Assembly: GCF_030445035.2 (NCBI RefSeq)
Contig: NC_080701.1
Location: 20,490,798 to 20,554,797 of the forward strand
DNA length: 64,000 bases
Direction: 5' to 3'
Origin: Dasypus novemcinctus
Taxonomy: Eukaryota > Chordata > Mammalia > Cingulata > Dasypodidae
Positions 38,001-47,000 of the stretch are shown here, piece by piece; within the stretch, counting starts at the first letter, position 1; each line of letters begins with the position of its first letter. Under the pieces are notes generated by a model. That model did not search any database, had not been told where the DNA came from, and saw only the letters and a list, made by a program, of their open reading frames with translations. Position numbers and translations under genes: made by a program.

Positions 38001-41000
38001 ATCACATGGAATTAATTCAACTGCTGGAAAAGCAGAAAAATTTAGCAACATTGATGTTACTAATAAAATTGTTTTAGTTGTTTAGTTGATAAGCAAAAGA
38101 GCCTAATTTGTTCCAAAATAAAAACTTACTAGAGGGAAATAGATATGGCTTAAGCAATTGAGCTCCCGCCTACCACACAGGAGGTCCATGGTTGGGTTCC
38201 TGGTGCCTCCTAAAGAAGACCACAAGCTGATGCTATGGGCAGGGGCAGTAAGCTGACACAACAAGGTGACACAAGAGACACCAGAAGAAAAACATGATGA
38301 GAGACACAACAAAGCTGGGAGCAGAAGCTCCCGATGCCTCCTAAAGAGCTGATGCAACGGGCAGGAGCAGCAAGCTGATGCAAGAAAAGACGCAGGAGAA
38401 AGAGCATAATGAGGGACACGACAAAGCAGGCAACAGAGGTGCCTCAAGTCACTAGGAGCCTCCCTCCCACATCAGAGGTCCCGGGTTCAGTTCCCAGTGC
38501 CTCCTAAAGAAATAAAGAAGACAAACAGACACAGCAAGTGCAAACAACAAGGAGATGGGGAGAAATAAAATTTTAAATCTTAAAAAAAAAAAAGTACTAG
38601 AAACTGTAACTAAGAGTTAAGATCATTATACAGATGCTTTTACATTATAAAACAGCAAACCGCTGAAATTGCTCTAACTGGGTGGTTTGGTCTAGACCTA
38701 CTACTGTGATGGTAATCGCAGACCACTTTTGGTCATGATTGCTTCAGGTCTAGCCACACCCTTCCTTATGCTTCCTATAGTAATGGTCATTAAACACACA
38801 GAACTTCCCTTTGTTTACGGTTACTTCAGGTCTAGCCTCAGCCTTGCTTATGTGCATGGTTATTTCTGGGCTGGCCTCACCTTTGTGACGGTAACAACTC
38901 TACTCTCCCCCGTTTGTTAACATGGCAGCTCCTGCCCCCTGTGGCTCAGGGAAGGCAGATTTGAGACCCCCCTGTCTCCTGTCCTTCCAGCGGTGTTAAC
39001 AGCCCTGCTTTCTCTCGTGACTCCAGGTGTGGGCTAGACTGCTGCCTCGTGGGATTCTCGACCCCAGGGTTGGGCATCCCTCTTCCCGTCCAGTGGCTGC
39101 CGGTGTCCTTTTATCTCCAGGGACTGGGCACTGTTGAGGTTCCTAAAAGCAGCAAGTCATGAGGAAAACCAGGTTTTCCTGTGACTTCAGTGACCTCGGT
39201 GAGTATATACTGGAATTAGTAGTTGCTCATCCCAGGCCTGTCAAAGTCAGAATGGGAAATAAGCAGAGCTCTGAAGTAAAGGAAAAGGTTGTAGATTGTA
39301 TTTTAAAGCACTGGGAACAATGTGGTTATAAGCCAATAATTAAAAGGAATGAAATTCTTATGCAAAACTGCACGGTCACAGAGCAGATTAATTAGAAATA
39401 GCTTTCAAAGGAGTCCTTTAAATGTTACTTTACACTTAAACTTATTTTGTAAGAGAATCAAAATTATAAGTAACATCAGTGCATTGTGTGTTCGTATCTA
39501 ACTCTATTTGTGTCTCTCTGTGTCTGCCTATTTGTTCAGTTTATACATGCACTGGGATGGTAATATCAAATTAACCAATGAAAATTCTTAAAAGAGCTCT
39601 ATTCAAATTGTTAAAAATTAAGTATGCGGTTATATATGTGAATGAATATTCCTGGAGCCCAGATTAGGCTGAGCGGGATGGAAAGGTCACAAAGAAATCT
39701 GAAGAGAAACTATTGGGAAAGGGATAAAGTTTTTCCTAAATTCTTTGACCTACCCAGCCCCCAGAACCTTCTCTTTGCAAGAGCTATGAGGGAAGGGCTA
39801 GGTGTGGCAGATAAAAATTCTATCTTCTAGGCTGGGGAATTCAGAATCATAGTTTATCCTGTAATACCCAATTTAAACCTTTTAACAGCCTTAAAATGAG
39901 GGTGGCTAATAATCCTATTATCAAATTTCAGTAAGTAAAGTCCTTGAAAGCAATGGAAAGATCTTTTCTAAACTATAATTAAAACAAATTAAACAATTAT
40001 GTTTAAGAACCTAGCAGTCAGTATGCTTTTGAGATTATTCAGTTTTAGAATTTTATTAAAGAAAAGAGGTTTTAGCCTCCTGTGAAGGTAAAAATAAACA
40101 TTCCTTTCCTAAACTATAATGATTTTAATTTTATTTAGGTTGTGTGTTATCTCCCTAGGTTTACAGAATACCAATTAAATAAATTAGTATTATATGTATT
40201 ACATCTTTAAGGTGATAGAAACTGTAAGTTCATGTTTAATAAATTAAGATAAAGGTAAATTTCATTGGTTGCTCATTGTAATTTAATAAGTTTATTTAAT
40301 GGTAAAGTAACTTCTAGTTAATTATAAGTTTGCAAAAGCTTCTAAACTGAAGCATTTAAATGGCTAATTCCAGGAAACCATTATTAATTAGAAACTTTCA
40401 TTGATATTAATAATAAAAAGTAACTTCTTAACAGGGAAACCTGTCAGAGGCCACCTCAATCTGCATATTAAAGTGGTAGTAAGGAAAGATAATCTTAATT
40501 TCATTGGGAATCTTAGATTTTCATAAAATAATGGAGAAAGTAGTTTTTCCTATACTGCTAAAATAAAATACCTGTTATTTCACATAATCATGATAAAAGT
40601 TAAGTTTGTTTGATATATTATACATTGCATCGTAAGTATTTAAAAAGTATATAAGAATGTAAAAAGATAGACGTCAGTGTCATCAGTTTCTTGTGCATGC
40701 ATACCAGACCTTCAGTACACTGTATGGTGCCTCTCCATTTGAGTTATTGTTAGGTTGGTCCTGACCCCTAAAATGACAAAGGTATTGTGGGAGTTTGAGA
40801 TTACTTATGAACCCCCCCCCCAAAAAAAAGATAAGGATTATGTTTGTAAACTGGTCTGCTCCTCTGGGCATGAGGCCCTTTGACTGTATTAGATTCAGCT
40901 AAGATGTCTTTGATTAAATTATGTTAAGATTAGGGCTTTGATTCAACCACGTCAGTAGAGTTTAACTCAGGTTAAGTTCCTGCCACCTTGGTGGGCTGAT

Positions 41001-44000
41001 ATAAATGGGCAGTCACTCAAGAAGACACAGGAGGAAGACAGAGCCCCACAGTCACTGCAGAGGAACTTTGATCCTGCAGCCCCGGGCAGAGAGATGAGTC
41101 ATTTGCCTGATAGTAAGCGTTGAAAAAGCCCAGAATGAAATAAGCCCGATGCCAGCCTAGAGCTGAGAGGAAGGCTGAGCCTTCGCAGAAATTGGTAACC
41201 ATCTTGCTTCAACATGTGGCAGCTGACTTGGTGAGAAACCAACCTTGACTCGTTAGGGCCTTGTAACTATAAGCTTTTACCCCAAATAAATACCCTATAT
41301 AAAAGCCAACAGAGTTTCTTGTACTTTGCATCAGCACCCCTTTGTCTGACTGATACAGGCATCTACTATTAATACATCTCTGGTTGTGCGCCTGTAGTGG
41401 ATGGACAGTTTTGGACTCCTGCAGCAGCTGGCAATTGCTCCGTATGGCGAGATGTACAATGGACACTGCCTCCAGACTGGCTCTATTTCCTAGTGCTGAC
41501 GGGGCTGTGCACCAGGCCAGTGAAACACTGGAGCCCAGCTTCTCTCTAGGATCAACTTGCTGCAGCAGGCTGGCTGTGAAGGACATAGCAAGTGGAGCAA
41601 AAATTACCAGAGTAATGTAAGTAGAGCTTAAACCAACACAACTGGAATTATGGCCTGCTCCCTGAAACTTAGATCTATTAACTGCAGCTCAAAGAGGAAC
41701 TTGTGCATTGATTAGTATTGAGTACTGTACCTGTATGCCTAATGAATATGATAATCTTTTCTATTCTAGATCATATACAGAAGGATATTGAACCTGCTAA
41801 AAGTCTTAGGAAACTTAATTCATTTTCTAAGCAGTTAATGAATATGGCTATAAGATGAAGGACTGGCTCTCTTAAGTACTGTCTTTATTTTGCTTGCCAT
41901 ACGTTTGTCCTGTTGTTACCTACACTGGCTTTGTGAGTTTATGTCTAGGGCGGTGCCTCTCTTCACAGCTCTCCTAGCTGTCCTAAGGATAACCACCACT
42001 GCGGGAAAACTGGCGTTGTCAATTTACACCAAACCTAGCTTGTCTGCCACAGTCTCTCCCTAGAGTTAACCAATAGCATAAAACTGAAGAAGGCTGTTTC
42101 CCACCAACCTTGGGAGGAGGCAGCCTCTGAAGGCACCTGGTCCTTCTTGCTCTCGTGGGCCGATATGTCATGGCCGGCCCCCTTTGGGGACCTGCTTACC
42201 ACCATCTTCTTTTACCTTTTAGTAGGGCCACGTATCTTAAATTCTACATTTATTTCTTCTAGAATCAAGGCCTTAATTAGTCATGTGGGGGTTTCATCCA
42301 GTTCCAAACAGCGTGCCAGACCCATCTTCCCTCAACTGCAGAAGAAGAGCCAGAGGGCTTTACACCTTGTCGGGTAGGGCCTACTCCTCCTAATCAGCAG
42401 GAAGTGGCTACAGAGGAATGGCCATCGCCCTTCAGCGCCCCCTTAGGAATAAGGGTATAAACCCTCTGAGGGGGGGAGTTGAGACAGGTTAGTGTAGTAA
42501 AAGAGGGAAGGCGGCTGAGGACCGGCAGACCCCATGGCCGGAAACCTCCTAGGGATGCCACGAGACCCTGGCCATGAGAATCCCATTTGGAACGAGAATC
42601 TCGTTCAGCAAAAGCCCCAGATACCCTCAAAAGACCTCGCCATTGGCCCCCTGGGAACTGACAGGTGGGGCAACCAATCAGAACAACAAGCAGCAGAGGC
42701 CCCTCCCTCAACATTATGTGAAGGAGGAAGAGGAAAGACTTTAAAAAGGCCTGATCTGGGACCCCAGGTACGCATCTCACTCTGTAGCATGCCTGTGGTC
42801 CGAATGGACCGTGTACTTTTCTCATTTTGTTTCTTACTAAACTCTTTACTCCCTTGCCTACCCTATGGCGTGTCCTTAAATTCTTTTTTTGTGACATAAG
42901 CCAAGAAAGTAGAAGCCCAGAACCCAGAGCCTTCTGCTAACACCCCAGGAGCCCCACTTTTTTTCAGCAAGTACCGGGGATTGAACCCAGAACCTCGTAC
43001 ATGCTAAGCAGGTGCTCAACACTGAGCTACACCGACTCCCCAGGACTCCCACTCCTTAGGGTAACAAGAGGCCTTTTCAGACCAGGCTTTCCCAGGACTT
43101 GGGCGTTAATTGTTCTACCTGAAGGCTAGCCCGAGTCCTTTTTTAATAAAAGTATTTTAAAAGTTAAGCGAGGTAGGCTCACTTCTAGAGATGTTTTTCT
43201 GGAATTCCTTATAAATGCTTTCCCCCTCCTCCATTCAAATGCCACCATCCAGGAAAAGACTTAATTACTGAGGCCTTTTTTCCTCTCCACAGGCACATTC
43301 CTAAATGTGTCCCCCTGGGGATACCCTGGAGACTAAAGCCCTGGATTTTTCTCTAAGAGATTATCTACCGGCCTCTCCCTGCAGGAAAGGAATTTCTCCT
43401 CTCATTAGTGGCGAAAACTGGCTCCTTTGCCAAAGGCATCATTAGCCACCAAGCTGCAGAAGGTAAACTGCTCCTTTGACCTGAAGAAAGGGCACTGATA
43501 AGGAAGCCAGAGCGGCACAGAAAGCTGCAGGATGGAATTTTGACTTCATACTTTGCACATTCCTGGTCCTAAATCCATTTGGCTAAAGACTGAAGGGCTC
43601 CCCGAGTCTGCTCTGTGCCTACAGGAACCCCATCCACTTCATCCCTCCCTCACAAAGAGGCTGAGCCCCCGGGTTGGGTCAGACCTCAGAGAACAAGGCA
43701 GCTGTGGTCCCTGCCCAAGGAAGAAGCAAGTGAAAGTCACGCTTGCTCTTCCTCTCCATCAGCTGGGGCCTGAGTCCTCATCCTGGACACCTGAAGGGAC
43801 ACAGACCCCATTGCCAAGTTTTTTCCAAGAGAGATTTTTGGCAGTTGATTTTCTTCACTGGCCCATACGAGGGTCTGGGTGTTAATTCTGCTACAATTCA
43901 TAGGCCCCAGAATACGTTCCAGACCCATGTCCAAAGACCAGGGAGTCACTCTAAGAGGAAGAAAAGGCCTAAAACGAGCTCCTCTCACTCTCTGCGTCTA

Positions 44001-47000
44001 GGGCTAAGGTTCTGAATCCTTCCAGAGCTAAGCCAGAGCGAGCTGTCTCTCCAAACACACGGGATGGGGAGCACAGTTTCCCAGGACACCCGGCAACTAA
44101 AATGGCCGTATTTTAAAAGCTATCCAAGATAATAATAGGGATAGGGAAGCGTGATATCAGCAAACGTATGTTGGCATTGATAACATTTTAATAAGCGCAT
44201 GTACTGCTTTCAATGCAGTTAAGACATTTTAAAATTAAAAATCACCATTAAAATGACATATCAGATACAATTTATACACATCAGACTGTCCTCTGATGGT
44301 AGTTACAGAAATACAATTAAAGTCTGTTACCAAAAGGAAGTTAAAGCAAAATGAAAAGTTACCTTCCCTAATGTGAAAAATATTTAAATGTTTCACTTAA
44401 CTTGCCTCAGAGCTATATTTTCCCTTGACTGGCTTATCTTTCCTTGTGTTATGTTACTTTTTCCTTTGCTTAGTCCTATATTCCTTGAAGCACTGGCTTG
44501 GTCAGCTGTGTTAGAACACACAGTTCAGATTCACAAGCTACACTGTTACAAAACAAAGACTTGACCAGTATTAAAAGTATACATACTAGAGGACACCCAA
44601 ACACGCCCTGGTTTCCACGGTATTTCCCACTAACGCACTCCAACAGAAGACACAGCCCGCGGGTGTCGCTGCCCAGCCCTGTCTCTGTAATGGTGACCTC
44701 ACTCTAGGATCACAATGACTGCTGGGAAAAGGAAGCAACCACCACTTCCTGGTTCACTTTCAACTCCAGGTCTCCTTATTTCAGCTGTTCATTCTTACCA
44801 CCCTCTCTCACTTAACCCTTCCTACATCCAATCCATCTCAAAGTCACTTGACTTGAGTCAACGGAACCTCCAAAATATTTCTGAAATGCATCAACTTCTG
44901 TCCAGCTCCAAAGCTCTCACCCTCGTCCGAGCCAATTCGGTCTGTCTGATTGCAGGTTTTGATGAACACGTTGCATAACAGCACTCCCTGGCTTGTAACG
45001 CTTACTGGCTTCCCATCACTCTTAAACAGTCCTGCCTTGCTCTCCAGCCTCAACTTATACAACCATTCCAGTTTCCCAGGTGTTCCTACCTCAGGGCCTT
45101 TGCACAGGCTTCTTCTACTACCCTCCACTCTTCACTAGAAAAATTCTTCATTCTTCAGGCCTCAACCTCAGAACGACTAGTCACAATCTCCTTTAAATCA
45201 GGTCTTTCTTCCTCTTTTCTCTTACAATGCCCCGTCCTCTACTTCCACAGTATTTATCACAATATGTGATTATTTTTTGGTTACTTTGTTTAAAAGTCTA
45301 TCTCCCCCGTTCCTCCAAAAGGCTCTGAGCTTCCTGAGGGAAGGGATCATGCTTGTTTTGTTCACCACTGTTTATACTGCCTACCCAGTGTCTGGCCCAT
45401 AGAAGGTATAGAAAAATATTTACTAAAAGAATGAACTTTCGAGATGAGACGGAAAAAATGCAGTTAGAATTTCCCCCATGCTAACTGAATGTCTTTAAAG
45501 GAAATCAAATAATACCATAAAAAGAAACATCAAGGAACATCTTTTACATCAGTCAAGCAAAAATTCTGAGGTGCCCTCCCTTTCTTAGTCATTTCATTCC
45601 ATTGCTTTAAGTAGGGTAGGGTGGTTCATCCCAGAATCTACAAGCAGGCAGTCTTAGGCACTGAGCTATCAGTTTCCAACGCTAGAGTGGGCGGGGACAG
45701 GGGCTGGGTGAGAGGTGGGAGGGTTTCCAGTAAGGCCCAATGTTGTCTTTCAGGGGAATCCCAAGAAAGGACTCCACCAGTAACAACACTGCTGGGATTT
45801 TCCCATCTGTTCTGAAACTCTCAATGCGTTTAGGCAGCCTGCAGGCACCACTCTCCCAGAAAAGCAACGGTCTATCCCTTGTTTCTTTTAGTAATTCCCA
45901 TTTCTCCTGGTATTTTGTTTCAGCATCTCACTACACTTAGTAGCACTTCAAAACATCTCCACTTTATAACAGCCAAATCCTTTCATATGTAACCACATTC
46001 CCTCTCCATCTTCAAAAGAAATGACAACTAACCCTAACCGCCCTCATTCAAACTCTCTCTTTACATCTGAAAGACTGTTACAGTTTTAAGTTTCAGGATA
46101 CTCGATTACACAATGGCCTTCCATTTACTAGGCCGATTAAATTATGTTTTCAGCTGTCCTTAGGGACCGTTTCCCCAAATTCTGCTGCTCCTAGTATGCT
46201 AAAAGGTTTTTTTTAATCAACCTTGGCTTTCAAACTACCGGAGACTAGAGAGCTGAGCAGAGAATCCTACATGTTGGTCATCTGACTCTGCCCCTAGATT
46301 CATGTTCACTTCTTGACTATGGATCCAACTGAATCTCATTTAATCAAGGCCCACTGAGATCTCAGGTGTTTAGCAGATGTTTAAGTATAAAATCAATTTG
46401 TTCCAATTTCTTCTTAACTAAAAGGGCAAGTACTCTTCCCTAATAAATGTATGTTTTAACTGTGTATCATCTCGGGAAGCGGATATGGCTCAAGTGATTG
46501 AGCTCCTGCCTACCACATGGGAGATCCCAGGTTTGGTTCCCAACGCCTCCTGGAGAAGATGAGCAAGACAGTGAGCTGGCGTGGTGAGTTGATGCAAAAA
46601 GATGACACAATAAGGAGACACAAAGAGGAACACAATGAGAGAGACAACAAAGCAGGGCGTGGACGTGGCTCAATTGAGCGCCTCTCTCCCACATGGGAGG
46701 CTCCTGGTTCTGTTCCCAGTATCTCCTAAAGAGAAGATGAGCAGAGAGAGCACACAGCAAATGGACACAGAGAGCAGGGAGTGAGCACAAACGATGGGGG
46801 GAGGGGAGGGAGTGGCAGGGAGGAATACATAAAAAATATACATGTATTATACACATATATCCTCTTGACTCCAAATAAATACAACATTTTTGGGACTTAG
46901 CAAGAGAGCAAATAGAAATATTAGCATGGTTCTTAATGCCTTTAGTTTTAGCTTCTGAATCCATGATAAAAGTCAATCTCTGTAGCAGCAACTCTTTTTT

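Larger units (their letters stand above)
35682..42942 (+). mobile_element. ERV1 (gamma-type) provirus fossil with both LTRs
   Basis: 5' LTR 35682-36176 (495 bases) and 3' LTR 42480-42942 (463 bases), both ending CTAACA, flanked by CCCC at 35678-35681 and 42943-42946. LTRs carry a CCAATCAG box, TTTAA-type TATA and AATAAA or equivalents. Just inside the 5' LTR is a primer-binding site matching the tRNA-Arg 3' end, and a G-rich polypurine tract precedes the 3' LTR. A gag-like start near 39250 and an env transmembrane-like stretch near 42150-42330 remain. A SINE and another LTR have inserted. The provirus is heavily broken; LTR divergence (roughly one in eight, by eye) implies tens of millions of years. 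Confidence 0.85.
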
